Below are positions 19,118-27,471 of a stretch of DNA of 64,000 bases, in pieces. The stretch is from Prevotella multiformis DSM 16608 (lineage in GTDB: Bacteria; Bacteroidota; Bacteroidia; Bacteroidales; Bacteroidaceae). The stretch is taken from NCBI RefSeq assembly GCF_000191065.1, contig NZ_GL872283.1, positions 726,713 to 790,712 of the forward strand, in the 5' to 3' direction. The translations under genes and the position numbers were made by a program. How positions within the stretch are numbered: the first letter of the stretch is position 1; every line of letters starts with the position of its first letter. The notes under the pieces were generated by a model that had not been told where the DNA came from, did no database searches, and saw nothing but the letters and a program-made list of their open reading frames with translations.

Positions 19118-20296
19118 TTATTTCTTTTTCTTCGTGTGCAGCGTGATGACTGTTATCTCGTTAGGCATGTTGAGCCGGAACGGCACCAGTCCGCCCAGTC
19201 CCGCCGTGACATAGAGGAACCGTCCGCCCTGCCGGTAGAGTCCGTAGTCTTCATGCTGTCGGATGCGGGTCGGCCTCCATCCGAAGAGCTGCATCTGTCC
19301 GCCATGCGTATGCCCGCTGAGCGTCAGCTGTGCCGTCGTCTTCGGGAGGATGTTCCGCTTCCATGCGGAAGGGTCGTGCTGCAGCATGATGACAAAGGCG
19401 TTTCTGTCCATGCCCTTCGTGGCCTTTCCATAGTCTGCATAATTGGGGAAAGGCGGTCTGCCGTCGTTCTCCGTGCCACAGATACAGATGGACTCGCCGG
19501 CGGGCGAGGTGATGAGCAGGTGCCGGTTGCGGAGGAGCGTCCATCCCAGTCGCTTCTCCTCCACGGCGATCAGCCGTGCCTCCTGCGCCGCCTTCTCCTT
19601 GGGATTCCCTTTGATATATTCGGTATAGTCGTGGTTGCCCAGGACCGCTACGGTTTTCCTCATCGGTTGCCGTAGGACAGGTGCCATCTTCTCCACCTCT
19701 TCAGGCCGCATGTTCTGCAGGTCGCCTGTGAAGCAGATGAGGTCTGGTTTCTGCCGCACGATGCTGTCCATCTCCGCCTGCAGGATTCTCTTCCGCCATC
19801 CGTCGAAAGTGCCGAGATGGAGGTCGGATACATGTACGATCCGGTAACCGTCGAATGACGGCGGCAGATCCCGGAAGGCCAGAGACACGTGCTTCACCCG
19901 GACAGCGGAGACCCCGGCGGTGAGTCCATAAACATAGAAGGCGAAGGCAAGGGTGCTCAGGACAAGTCCGATGCAGTGTCCCCAGTTGCGCTGCGTATGC
20001 GTAACGTACTTGCGCACGGCCCATCCTGCGAAAGACGAGAGGGTGAAGATGGCCTTGGGTCCGACGAACATGCCGAGGAGGAAGAGATAGATGTTCAGCC
20101 ATGTCAGGTCGGCAGGTGCGAAGTTGCGGATGGAAGCCAGCGCACAGGTATAGACGACCATGCCGATGCAGGGAGTCCACCATAGCAGGCGTTGCCGCCA
20201 CGTGATGTGGTAACGCTTGCGGAAATAGTGCATATCGATGTACAGGTCGGACAACACTATTGTCAATATAAGGTATATGACGATTCTGGCTATCAT
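19118..20296 (-). CDS. membrane-anchored metallophosphoesterase (YkuE/YaeI-like)
   Basis: A 392-residue protein with about four N-terminal membrane helices followed by a calcineurin-like phosphoesterase domain. The metal-binding series is complete: VHVSDLHLG, FTGDLQN, VLGNHDY and LSGHTHGGQMQ. Relatives act on envelope lipids or nucleotides; the substrate here is unknown. Its partner downstream is an acyltransferase, which suggests phospholipid or lipid A-related metabolism. Confidence 0.88.
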   Translation of the reverse strand: MIARIVIYLILTIVLSDLYIDMHYFRKRYHITWRQRLLWWTPCIGMVVYTCALASIRNFAPADLTWLNIYLFLLGMFVGPKAIFTLSSFAGWAVRKYVTHTQRNWGHCIGLVLSTLAFAFYVYGLTAGVSAVRVKHVSLAFRDLPPSFDGYRIVHVSDLHLGTFDGWRKRILQAEMDSIVRQKPDLICFTGDLQNMRPEEVEKMAPVLRQPMRKTVAVLGNHDYTEYIKGNPKEKAAQEARLIAVEEKRLGWTLLRNRHLLITSPAGESICICGTENDGRPPFPNYADYGKATKGMDRNAFVIMLQHDPSAWKRNILPKTTAQLTLSGHTHGGQMQLFGWRPTRIRQHEDYGLYRQGGRFLYVTAGLGGLVPFRLNMPNEITVITLHTKKKK

Positions 20297-20421
20297 TTCT
20301 TCTTCATGCAGAGGCGGTGAGGACTTCTTGCCGCAGCGTCAGGCCGGGGACGGTGTCGGACAGGGACTTCTCTCTGAAACGCTGTCGTCCACAACAAGGA
20401 CGGGACAGGCCTTTCCGGCAT

Positions 20422-21801
20422 TCAGAGGCCATGGCCGGCTGACCGGCCGGCCTCCTGTCCGTGCCGGAAGGTAATCTGCTCGCCGCGCACCGTGCCGTCA
20501 AGAAGTCCGTCGTTCAGCAGATGGTGTCCGTTGCAGAAAGTATGCAGTACCCGCCATCGGTAGGTATGTCCCTCCATCGGACTCCACTTGCATTTGCTTT
20601 GAATACATTTCCTGTCGACCGTCCAGGGCTGACGGGGGGAGACGACGACGAGGTCGGCCTTGTATCCTTTCCGCAGGAAACCCCGGCGGTCCACATGGAA
20701 GAGCCGGGCCGGGGCATGCGCCATCAGCTCCACCATGCGTTCGATGCCGAGCACGCCCTGATCGACCAGTTCCAGCATCGTGACGAGTGAAAACTGAACC
20801 ATCGGCATCCCCGAGGCGGCCTTTGTGCAGCCTCCCTGCTTCTGTGCCGGCAGGTGCGGGGCATGGTCGGTACCGACGACCGCGATCCGTCCGTCTGCGA
20901 GTGCCCGGCGGATGGCGGCCTGGTCGGCAGCGGTCTTGACGGCAGGATTGCACTTGATCAGCGCCTCCTTCGTGAGGTAGTCCCGGTCAGAGAATACAAT
21001 ATGTGCGAGGACAGCCTCCAGCGTGATCCGTCCCTCATCCTCCGGACGGTTCGCCAGAGACAGTTCTCCTGCCGTAGAGATGTGTGCGATGTGCAGGTGC
21101 GTCCTGTATTTCCGGGCCAGTTCGACTGCCAGCCGGGAGGAGGCCAGGCAGGCCTCCGCACTGCGGATTTCCCCGTGATGGATGATCGCCGGATCGTCGC
21201 CGAAGCGTTCCCTGGCTGCCTTCATGTTCGCATTGATGATGCCTGTGTCTTCACAGTGCGTCATCACAGGGAGCCCCAGTTCGGCAGCGACCCGGAAGAT
21301 CTGCTCCAGCGCCTCACGCCGGTCGACAAGCATGTTTCCTGTCGAAGCACCCATGAAGAGCTTGATGCCGGGGACCGTATGCGTGTCGAGCAGGGGGAAC
21401 AGACCGCTGTTGGCATTTGTCGCGCCAAAGAAGAAGCTGTAGTTTACGTGGCTCGTCCGCCCCGCACGTTCCCACTTGTCGTGCAGCGCCTCCGGCGTCG
21501 TCGTCTGCGGAAGCGTATTCGGCATCTCGAAGTAGGAGGTCACCCCGCCGTATGCGGCAGCCCGGCTCTCGCTCTCGATGTCTGCTTTCTCCGTCAGTCC
21601 CGGCTCACGGAAGTGTACATGGTCGTCGATCACGCCGGGCAGGACAAAACACCCCGTGGCATTGACGGTCTCGTCAAATGAGCCACGGGGCTGCTGTGTT
21701 CCGGCCATGATGTCTGCGATGCAGTCGTCCTCTATGACGAGCGAGCCGATGAAGCTCCGCCCTTCGTTGACGATTGTTCCACCTTGGATGAGTTTCCTCA
21801 T
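20422..21801 (-). CDS. pyrC: dihydroorotase
   Basis: A 459-residue amidohydrolase that closes carbamoyl-aspartate to dihydroorotate in pyrimidine synthesis. It has the zinc-binding DDHVHFREPG with HxH, the family string ESESRAAAYGGVTSYFEMPN, and GTDHAPH near the end of the barrel. The best match is the class I/allantoinase-like type used by Bacteroidetes. The C-terminal tail after about residue 420 is less typical and arginine/histidine rich. It stands alone, 125 bp before the metallophosphoesterase start. Confidence 0.93.
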   Translation of the reverse strand: MRKLIQGGTIVNEGRSFIGSLVIEDDCIADIMAGTQQPRGSFDETVNATGCFVLPGVIDDHVHFREPGLTEKADIESESRAAAYGGVTSYFEMPNTLPQTTTPEALHDKWERAGRTSHVNYSFFFGATNANSGLFPLLDTHTVPGIKLFMGASTGNMLVDRREALEQIFRVAAELGLPVMTHCEDTGIINANMKAARERFGDDPAIIHHGEIRSAEACLASSRLAVELARKYRTHLHIAHISTAGELSLANRPEDEGRITLEAVLAHIVFSDRDYLTKEALIKCNPAVKTAADQAAIRRALADGRIAVVGTDHAPHLPAQKQGGCTKAASGMPMVQFSLVTMLELVDQGVLGIERMVELMAHAPARLFHVDRRGFLRKGYKADLVVVSPRQPWTVDRKCIQSKCKWSPMEGHTYRWRVLHTFCNGHHLLNDGLLDGTVRGEQITFRHGQEAGRSAGHGL

Positions 21802-21928
21802 GAGTTTCTGTTGTTTAGGGATTACTGGCTTCCTGCTCTGAGACCGTGTCTCGAAAGCAGGGGAATGGGGGGTGCGGAGAGAGGAAGAATGCGCAAGAGA
21901 AAAGGAAGCGGATGTGCGGAGCGGAGCC

Positions 21929-22783
21929 TTATCTGCGGGCAGGCTCGCCGGCCATCTGTGCGGGCGTCGGGGGCGCGACGGCGGCAGTGGGAGCGGTTCC
22001 TGTCGTGTCCGGGATGGCTGTGGCGGCAGGGTCGGCCGTGCCGTTCATCTCCTTCTGTGCCTGCTGGAAGTCTGCATAGAAGGCCTTTACCTGCGGATTC
22101 TGCTTGAAGGTGTCTGTCGCCTTGGCCATGATGTATTCAATCCATGACGGCAGCTGGTTGACCACGTTGGCATACATATAGTCGTTCATCCATACAGGAA
22201 AGGCATTGGGGGTCGTGTCGTAGGTGATGCGGGTCAGGAATCCCCAGGGGCCGAGGATGTTGTCAAAGTTCTCCGTGATGAACTTCGTGAACAGCCTGTC
22301 TCCTTTGGCATATACGCCCAGCGCCTTCTTGATCAGGCGGGCATTCACCGTCTCCTCGTCATGTCCGTTCAGGATGGCCGCGCTCTCTTCATGGTCGATT
22401 TCGACGTACTGGTTGCGCAGCTGTGTGAATTTCGTCCAGAAGTCGTTGAGCTTGTCGTTGAGCGGCGTACCGCTGACACGCTGCTGCGTGTTGTCCAGCC
22501 TGAGCGTGATGTCTCCTTTCTCCAATACGACGGGGAACTGCAGGTTGACATCGTCCATGAACACCTGTGCCACCTTCACCGAGTCGATCGTCCCATGGAA
22601 GGAGAACTGTCCGTGGACCACGTCACAGGAGTCCAGATTGATCAGCGAGTCGCCCTGGTCGGTCTTCAGATACAGCTTTCTCCCATCCAGACTCGACACG
22701 TTGGAGGTCCCCTGGATATTGAAAGAGTTGGCACACGATGTGAATGCAGCGAGTGTCAGGAGTGCGTAGAGAACTTTATTCAT
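21929..22783 (-). CDS. DUF4369-type lipoprotein
   Basis: A 284-residue lipoprotein with signal MNKVLYALLTLAAFTSC (lipid-bearing Cys17). The following region (FNIQGTSNVSSLDGRKLYLK to VVLEKGDITLRLDN) is the DUF4369 beta-rich domain often found before thioredoxin-like domains in Bacteroidetes; here no thioredoxin CXXC follows. The tail is rich in Ala, Pro and Thr. Function is unknown. A candidate -7 box TAATTTTG lies at 22818-22825 on the minus strand. Confidence 0.8.
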   Translation of the reverse strand: MNKVLYALLTLAAFTSCANSFNIQGTSNVSSLDGRKLYLKTDQGDSLINLDSCDVVHGQFSFHGTIDSVKVAQVFMDDVNLQFPVVLEKGDITLRLDNTQQRVSGTPLNDKLNDFWTKFTQLRNQYVEIDHEESAAILNGHDEETVNARLIKKALGVYAKGDRLFTKFITENFDNILGPWGFLTRITYDTTPNAFPVWMNDYMYANVVNQLPSWIEYIMAKATDTFKQNPQVKAFYADFQQAQKEMNGTADPAATAIPDTTGTAPTAAVAPPTPAQMAGEPARR

Positions 22784-22896
22784 AGATCATTTAACTGTTC
22801 AACTTCTTCTTCTCAGACAAAATTACAACCTATAATCGGACTTGAAGAACTTTTTTATTCAAATTAAAACTATCTGTAATGTTTTTAGCTTTTTTT

Positions 22897-23331
22897 TTAG
22901 TCACTGCCTTCTCCGCCCTCTTTCTTCAGCTCGTAGCTGATGCGGTGGGTCGTGTACATCTCTAAGACGGCGGATATGAGCAGGAGGATGACCCAGTTGT
23001 GATGGAAGATGCTTACGTAACTGCTGTAACCGTCCAGCGAACCGGTGAATGCCGGACGGAGAAAATGGTAACAGTCCTCCACCATGAACAGCCCGGAAAG
23101 GATGAATCCCCAGCCCGCCAGGGTCATGATGCGGCGCAGACGGCGGACGGCCAGCCGCGTGCCGAGGTAACGCTGCCGCGACTGCATGAGCACAAAGCCG
23201 GCGGCACCGGCCAGCATCAGCCAGCAGGCGACGGACTGAATGAGAAAGAAGGCGTACAGACCCGCGCCTGCCACCATGACGATTCCTCCCAAAAGGTAAA
23301 CGGTTGATTCGAGTTTATTCAGCTGTCTCAT
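22897..23331 (-). CDS. small multi-helix membrane protein of unknown function
   Basis: A 144-residue protein with four hydrophobic segments (for example YLLGGIVMVAGAGLYAFFLI and NWVILLLISAVLEMYTT). I chose the ATG at 23331 (MRQLNKLESTVYLLGG), which overlaps the ftsB-like gene by 17 bp. An upstream in-frame ATG at 23361 would add ten residues. It is probably cotranscribed with the ftsB-like gene. No family recognised. Confidence 0.7.
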   Translation of the reverse strand: MRQLNKLESTVYLLGGIVMVAGAGLYAFFLIQSVACWLMLAGAAGFVLMQSRQRYLGTRLAVRRLRRIMTLAGWGFILSGLFMVEDCYHFLRPAFTGSLDGYSSYVSIFHHNWVILLLISAVLEMYTTHRISYELKKEGGEGSD

Positions 23332-23659
23332 ACTTAGGTGTGTTGTCGGCCGGCTGCTCATCGTCGCTCAGCACGAAGATGTCTTCGTTGTCAGCCTTCA
23401 TGAAGTAACGCTCCCGGGCCACGCGGGCGATGGCGTCCGAGTCGGTCTTGAGGTCCTTCAGCTGCTGTGTGTCGTGCTGATACTGACGGTCATATTTCCG
23501 GATTTCGGCCTTCAGGTCATCGATCTGGTAGGCGTATTCAATGCGCTTCATGAAACTGTTCTCGTCCAGCACGCCCACGATGAGTGCGCCGAAGATGATG
23601 ACAATATGGAACTTGAACCGACTGAAGAATCTGTAAATATGTCCGGTAATCTTGCTCAC
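23315..23659 (-). CDS. FtsB/DivIC-family septum formation protein
   Basis: About 114 residues: a short cytoplasmic part, one membrane helix (FHIVIIFGALIVGVL) and a periplasmic coiled coil (IDDLKAEIRKYDRQYQHD) ending in an acidic tail. This is the plan of FtsB/DivIC, which links early and late divisome proteins. I place the start at the GTG at 23659, preceded by AAGGAGA as ribosome-binding site. An upstream TTG start at 23683 would lie inside the -7 box (23681-23688), so it cannot be on the main transcript. Confidence 0.85.
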   Translation of the reverse strand: MSKITGHIYRFFSRFKFHIVIIFGALIVGVLDENSFMKRIEYAYQIDDLKAEIRKYDRQYQHDTQQLKDLKTDSDAIARVARERYFMKADNEDIFVLSDDEQPADNTPKYETAE

Positions 23660-23680
23660 TTCTCTCCTTATTATTTTCTG

Positions 23681-23688
23681 CAAAAGTA
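23681..23688 (-). promoter_or_regulatory. -7 box for ftsB-like gene
   Basis: Minus-strand TACTTTTG matches TAnnTTTG, 21 bp before the GTG start. It rules out the upstream TTG as the real start. Confidence 0.65.
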
Positions 23689-23784
23689 AGGAAAAGATTG
23701 CAGACGTACGCAGGAAGCATCCATATTTTTAGCAAATTAACAATTTAATCCTGTCCCTCTCCATCCACTTCCCTTAACTTTTAT

Positions 23785-23792
23785 TACCTTTG
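23785..23792 (+). promoter_or_regulatory. -7 box for dnaX
   Basis: TACCTTTG matches TAnnTTTG, 24 bp before the dnaX ATG at 23817. An in-frame upstream start at 23790 overlaps the box and is therefore excluded. Confidence 0.7.
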
Positions 23793-23816
23793 CAAGACAA
23801 TCAGATTTTCAAAACT

Positions 23817-25622
23817 ATGGATGAATATATTGTCTCGGCGCGCAAGTACCGGCCGATGTCCTTCGATTCCGTCGTGGGGCAGCAGGCGCTGACTACCACG
23901 CTGAAGAATGCCGTGAAAAGCGGTAAGCTGGCGCACGCTTACCTCTTCTGCGGACCGCGGGGAGTGGGCAAGACGACCTGCGCCCGCATCTTTGCGAAGG
24001 CGATCAACTGCGAACATCCCACGGCCGACGGCGAGGCCTGCAACGAATGCGAGAGCTGCAAGGCCTTCAGCGAGGGGCGCAGCTACAACATCTTCGAACT
24101 GGATGCCGCCAGCAACAACTCAGTGGAAAACATCAAGTCGCTGATGGACCAGACGCGCATCCCGCCGCAGGTAGGACGGTACAAGGTCTTCATCATCGAC
24201 GAGGTACACATGCTTTCCACGGCGGCCTTCAATGCTTTCCTGAAGACTTTGGAAGAGCCGCCGGCACACGTCATCTTCATCCTCGCGACGACCGAGAAGC
24301 ACAAGATCCTCCCGACCATCCTGTCCCGCTGCCAGATCTACGACTTCGAGCGCATGACCGTGCCGAACATCATCAGCCATCTGAAAAGCGTTGCCGAAAA
24401 GGAGAACATACAATACGAGGAGGAGGCACTGAACGTCATCGCCGAGAAGGCCGACGGCGGTATGCGCGACGCCCTTTCCATCTTCGACCAGACGGCGAGC
24501 TTCTCGCAGGGAAACATCACCTACCAGAAAGTCATAGAGGACCTGAACGTACTGGATGCGGACAACTACTTCCACATCATCGACCTTGCCCTGGAGAACA
24601 AGGTGAGTGAAGTGATGGTGCTCCTGAACGATGTCATCAACAAGGGCTTCGACGGCGGACACCTCGTCAACGGACTGGCATCCCACGTCCGCAACGTGCT
24701 GATGGCAAAGGATGCACAGACGCTCCCGCTGCTCGAGACAAGCCAGCAGCAGCGGCAGCGCTATCAGGAGCAGGCGCAGCGGTGTCCTGTCCGCTTCCTT
24801 TACAGCGCGCTGCAGATCATGAACCGCTGCGACGTGGAGTACCGGCAGAGTTCCAACAAGCGGCTGCTGGTGGAGCTGACCCTGATCCAGGTGGCACAGA
24901 TCACGCAGAAGGACGATGACGTGCCTGCCTCGGGGCGTAGCCCTAAGCGATTGAAATCCCTGTTCAAGAATCTTATTCTGAAGGCTCAACAGAAACCGGC
25001 TCCGCAGGTGGCCGGGAGCCTGAGACATCATGACGAGACAGCACGCCGCTGTCAGGGCGGAAGCCGGGAGCAGGTGGCTGCCCCGTCTCCCGGCGGCACA
25101 CACGTCACCGCCGCAGAGCATCCGGCGGCGAAGGTGGCGACAGGTCTGCCGAAGTCCATCAACCTGGGGGCATTGAGCATGTCATTTGACAATCTGCTCA
25201 AGAGCGACAGGAAAAAAGCCCGGGAGGACGAGCCTGAAATCACCAACAAGGACGAGAACGAGCCGTTTACACAGCAGGACCTCGTCGTCCGGTGGCGTGC
25301 CATGTGTACACGTATGCCGGACAAGATGCAGGCACTGGCACAGCGGATGAAGAACATCACGCCGACCATCACCGAATTTCCGAATATCCAGGTGCTGGCC
25401 GAGAACAACATCCAGCTCAACGAAATGCTTCCCATCCGGTCGCGCATCCGGGCCACGCTGGCGAAGGATCTGCACAACGGACAGATCGGCCTTACCATCC
25501 GGCTTGCCAGACAGGAGGAAATCAAACCCATGCTTACTCCCCGTGAAGAGTTCGACAGGCTGATGAAAACCAACCGCTCTGTAAAGAAACTCGTAGAGAC
25601 GCTCGGGCTGGAGCTGGCTTAG
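23817..25622 (+). CDS. dnaX: DNA polymerase III subunit gamma/tau
   Basis: About 601 residues of the clamp-loader ATPase. It starts MDEYIVSARKYRPMSFDSVV as in other Bacteroidetes. The N-terminal AAA+ domain has Walker A CGPRGVGKTT, a zinc-binding cluster (CEHPTADGEACNECESC), Walker B IIDEVHML and an SRC sensor motif (LSRCQIYDF). A linker rich in Ala, Gln and Gly separates it from a C-terminal tau-like domain. The short start at 23817 is chosen because the promoter -7 box covers the longer alternative. No obvious slippery A-tract for a shorter gamma form was noticed. Confidence 0.95.
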   Translation: MDEYIVSARKYRPMSFDSVVGQQALTTTLKNAVKSGKLAHAYLFCGPRGVGKTTCARIFAKAINCEHPTADGEACNECESCKAFSEGRSYNIFELDAASNNSVENIKSLMDQTRIPPQVGRYKVFIIDEVHMLSTAAFNAFLKTLEEPPAHVIFILATTEKHKILPTILSRCQIYDFERMTVPNIISHLKSVAEKENIQYEEEALNVIAEKADGGMRDALSIFDQTASFSQGNITYQKVIEDLNVLDADNYFHIIDLALENKVSEVMVLLNDVINKGFDGGHLVNGLASHVRNVLMAKDAQTLPLLETSQQQRQRYQEQAQRCPVRFLYSALQIMNRCDVEYRQSSNKRLLVELTLIQVAQITQKDDDVPASGRSPKRLKSLFKNLILKAQQKPAPQVAGSLRHHDETARRCQGGSREQVAAPSPGGTHVTAAEHPAAKVATGLPKSINLGALSMSFDNLLKSDRKKAREDEPEITNKDENEPFTQQDLVVRWRAMCTRMPDKMQALAQRMKNITPTITEFPNIQVLAENNIQLNEMLPIRSRIRATLAKDLHNGQIGLTIRLARQEEIKPMLTPREEFDRLMKTNRSVKKLVETLGLELA

Positions 25623-25765
25623 CCGACATGGCCGTATTGTCCGGCAGCATACGGTGTTCCGGCACACGCTCTTTGCATACAAGGCAGCGAAACACCCTCC
25701 GGTCAGCTTCTCCTGTACGGCAGGGCACTCCCTCCCCGGCACAGGCAGCGAGGCCGTCGGGCTTG

Positions 25766-25853
25766 GCACAACCGGTGTCAGGCCTCAGCACGGCCGGTGT
25801 CCATCGGCAGTACAGCCGGTGACGGGCATCCGCACGACGGCAGAAGCCGGTAA
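25766..25853. repeat. 22-bp-period tandem array between dnaX and luxS
   Basis: Four consecutive 22-bp units begin at 25766 (GCACAACCGGTGTC), 25788 (GCACGGCCGGTGTCC), 25810 (GTACAGCCGGTGACG) and 25832 (GCACGACGG). A weaker unit may precede at 25745. The CCGGTG core falls at the same place in the first three. Confidence 0.75.
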
Positions 25854-26030
25854 GGAAGGGTACTTCCCGGCATCATCATACCTGTAAAAAGGAGACCGCC
25901 GGCCGACTTATTGCGGAAGATGTCTGCCGGACAGCGACAGGCTTGTTTGCATCCTCTAAACACAGGAGGGTGTGTCAAAATGCAAATACCGTTTTGATCA
26001 TCTTACAGTTTGAAACAATTCATTAAAAAT

Positions 26031-26077
26031 GACCATTTCTGTACTCGATTTTGAGTAAAGAAATGGTCTTTTCTTTG
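26031..26077. terminator. hairpin terminator between convergent dnaX and luxS
   Basis: GACCATTTCT pairs with AGAAATGGTC around an inner ACTC/GAGT stem, followed by TTTTCTTTG. The other strand also has a T-rich exit (ATTTTTAATG), so it may work both ways. A close relative lies at 61147-61193. Confidence 0.85.
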
Positions 26078-26150
26078 TTGTAGGAAAAACCAGCTTATGG
26101 TTTGAAAGTCGTCAAGTTATTCATCTGCATTTTGACGCATCCTCCCTCTC

Positions 26151-26642
26151 TTATTTCTCCGGGTAATGGAGGTTGGCTTCGGTGATATTGTCCAGCACCT
26201 CTGTGAGAAACTTCTTCGACTCCCACTTTGCCATCGGCAGGTCGTGGAGCAGGTAGTTGCCGCAGTCGCAAGGTGCTGCACCGGGGATGTCGCCCTCGTA
26301 GTCGGCAACGAACCGGAAGGTGCGGCGCATCAGTCCGACGATGTCTTTCGATGCAAGGTCGCCGCGGAGAATCAGGTAGTTGCCCGTCAGGCAGCCCATC
26401 GGCCCCCAGTAGATGATACGGTCTTTCCATTCCGGGTCGTTGCGGAGATAGGTGGCGGCCAGGTGCTCGATGGTGTGGATGGCTCCCACGTGCAGCGCCG
26501 GTTCCCGGTTGGGCTCTTTCATGCGGATGTCGAAGGTGGTGACGGTCTCTCCGCCTACTTCGTCCTTGCGGCTTACGTAGATGCCGCGCAGCAGCCGCTC
26601 GTGGTCGATGGTGAATGATGGGATCTTGTTCATAGTTTTCAT
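26151..26642 (-). CDS. luxS: S-ribosylhomocysteine lyase LuxS
   Basis: A 163-residue metalloenzyme that splits S-ribosylhomocysteine into homocysteine and DPD, the precursor of autoinducer-2. Metal ligands are H56 and H60 in HTIEH and C127 in CDCGNY. The catalytic C84 lies in GPMGCLTG and E59 is present. The ATG at 26642 overlaps the MtnN stop as ATGA; a second ATG three codons later (26633) gives the more usual N-terminus [11 protein letters not shown]. Together with the gene before it, it performs both steps of SAH detoxification. Confidence 0.96.
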   Translation of the reverse strand: MKTMNKIPSFTIDHERLLRGIYVSRKDEVGGETVTTFDIRMKEPNREPALHVGAIHTIEHLAATYLRNDPEWKDRIIYWGPMGCLTGNYLILRGDLASKDIVGLMRRTFRFVADYEGDIPGAAPCDCGNYLLHDLPMAKWESKKFLTEVLDNITEANLHYPEK

Positions 26643-27337
26643 ATTATGTCGATAAAGTGTTTCGTCACCTCGAAGCTGCCGTTGGCGACACGCTCCCAGA
26701 AGTCGAAGTACTGACTCGCCTTGCTGTCCTTGAGCGGTATGTCGCTGATGATGCGGAAGGAGACGAACGGTGTCCGGTAGATATGGCAGACCTGTGCGAT
26801 GGCGCAGCTCTCCATGTCGACGGCCGTGGCATCGGGGAACCGGTCCAGTATCTGCTGCATCTTCTCACGCGAGTTGACGAACCACTCGCCGCTGACGGTC
26901 AGTCCGCTCCGTATGTGCAGTTCCCTGCAGTCGGGCAGGTCGTTCAGCGACAATGCCTTTTCCACCAGTTCGGCAGGAGCCGTGAAGTATGCCGGCATGC
27001 CGATGATCTGCCCGAACGCCACTTCGTCACCGCAGTAGGCATCGTGGTAGGTGCAGGCCGAAGCCACCACCACGTCCGTCACCTCCAGCGTCGTGTCTGC
27101 ACCGCCGGCACAGCCGCTCGATACGATGAGGTCAGGGTGGTAATGATGGATCATCTCCACGGCCCCGACCGCCGCATTCACTTTTCCGATGCCGCATTGC
27201 TGCAGGATGATTTCCTTGTCTCCCAGTCGGCCTGTCACGAAGTCTTTATGGTCGAAATGCTCCTTTGCTGTTTGGGAAAGGATTGCTTTGAGCTGCGTGA
27301 ACTCCTTGTCCATCGCAACGATGATTCCTATTTTCAT
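26639..27337 (-). CDS. mtnN: 5'-methylthioadenosine/S-adenosylhomocysteine nucleosidase
   Basis: About 232 residues. It removes adenine from SAH (giving S-ribosylhomocysteine, the LuxS substrate) and from methylthioadenosine. It starts [16 protein letters not shown], with SSGCAGGAD for nucleoside binding, the [13 protein letters not shown] helix that carries the catalytic acid region, and [12 protein letters not shown] near the end. The start at 27337 is favoured because a -7 box lies directly before it. The longer frame to 27469 reads through the promoter region and lacks family similarity. It overlaps luxS by 4 bp. Confidence 0.95.
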   Translation of the reverse strand: MKIGIIVAMDKEFTQLKAILSQTAKEHFDHKDFVTGRLGDKEIILQQCGIGKVNAAVGAVEMIHHYHPDLIVSSGCAGGADTTLEVTDVVVASACTYHDAYCGDEVAFGQIIGMPAYFTAPAELVEKALSLNDLPDCRELHIRSGLTVSGEWFVNSREKMQQILDRFPDATAVDMESCAIAQVCHIYRTPFVSFRIISDIPLKDSKASQYFDFWERVANGSFEVTKHFIDII

Positions 27338-27341
27338 GCGG

Positions 27342-27349
27342 CAAAGGTA
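27342..27349 (-). promoter_or_regulatory. -7 box placing mtnN on a leaderless transcript
   Basis: Minus-strand TACCTTTG is followed by only CCGC before the ATG. With the usual start about five bases after the box, transcription would begin at or next to the start codon. Confidence 0.65.
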
Positions 27350-27371
27350 CGAAAAAGTTATAAGCTGGAGA

Positions 27372-27400
27372 TTGTACGTGCTTTGTTTTTTGTAACTTTG
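27372..27400 (+). promoter_or_regulatory. promoter of the YfhO gene
   Basis: -33 TTG (27372-27374), 18-bp spacer and -7 box TAACTTTG (27393-27400). The leader to the ATG at 27472 is about 65 nt. Confidence 0.7.
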
Positions 27401-27471
27401 CACGCATGATATGGAATCCATGACCTCCCGGTCAGGAAATTCTGTCAGACGAAAGCAAAACAAAAACAAAC

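Larger units (their letters stand above)
25623..26150. other. spacer between convergent dnaX and luxS
   Basis: About 530 bp without a credible gene. It holds a 22-bp-period array (25766-25853) and a long hairpin terminator (26031-26077). Confidence 0.6.

Noticed and set aside
23790..23816. Upstream start for dnaX
   Set aside because: The ATG at 23790 falls inside the -7 box TACCTTTG, so it would not be on the transcript.
27338..27469. 44-residue N-extension of MtnN
   Set aside because: It reads through the promoter region and lacks similarity to the family, whose members begin at MKIGIIVAM.
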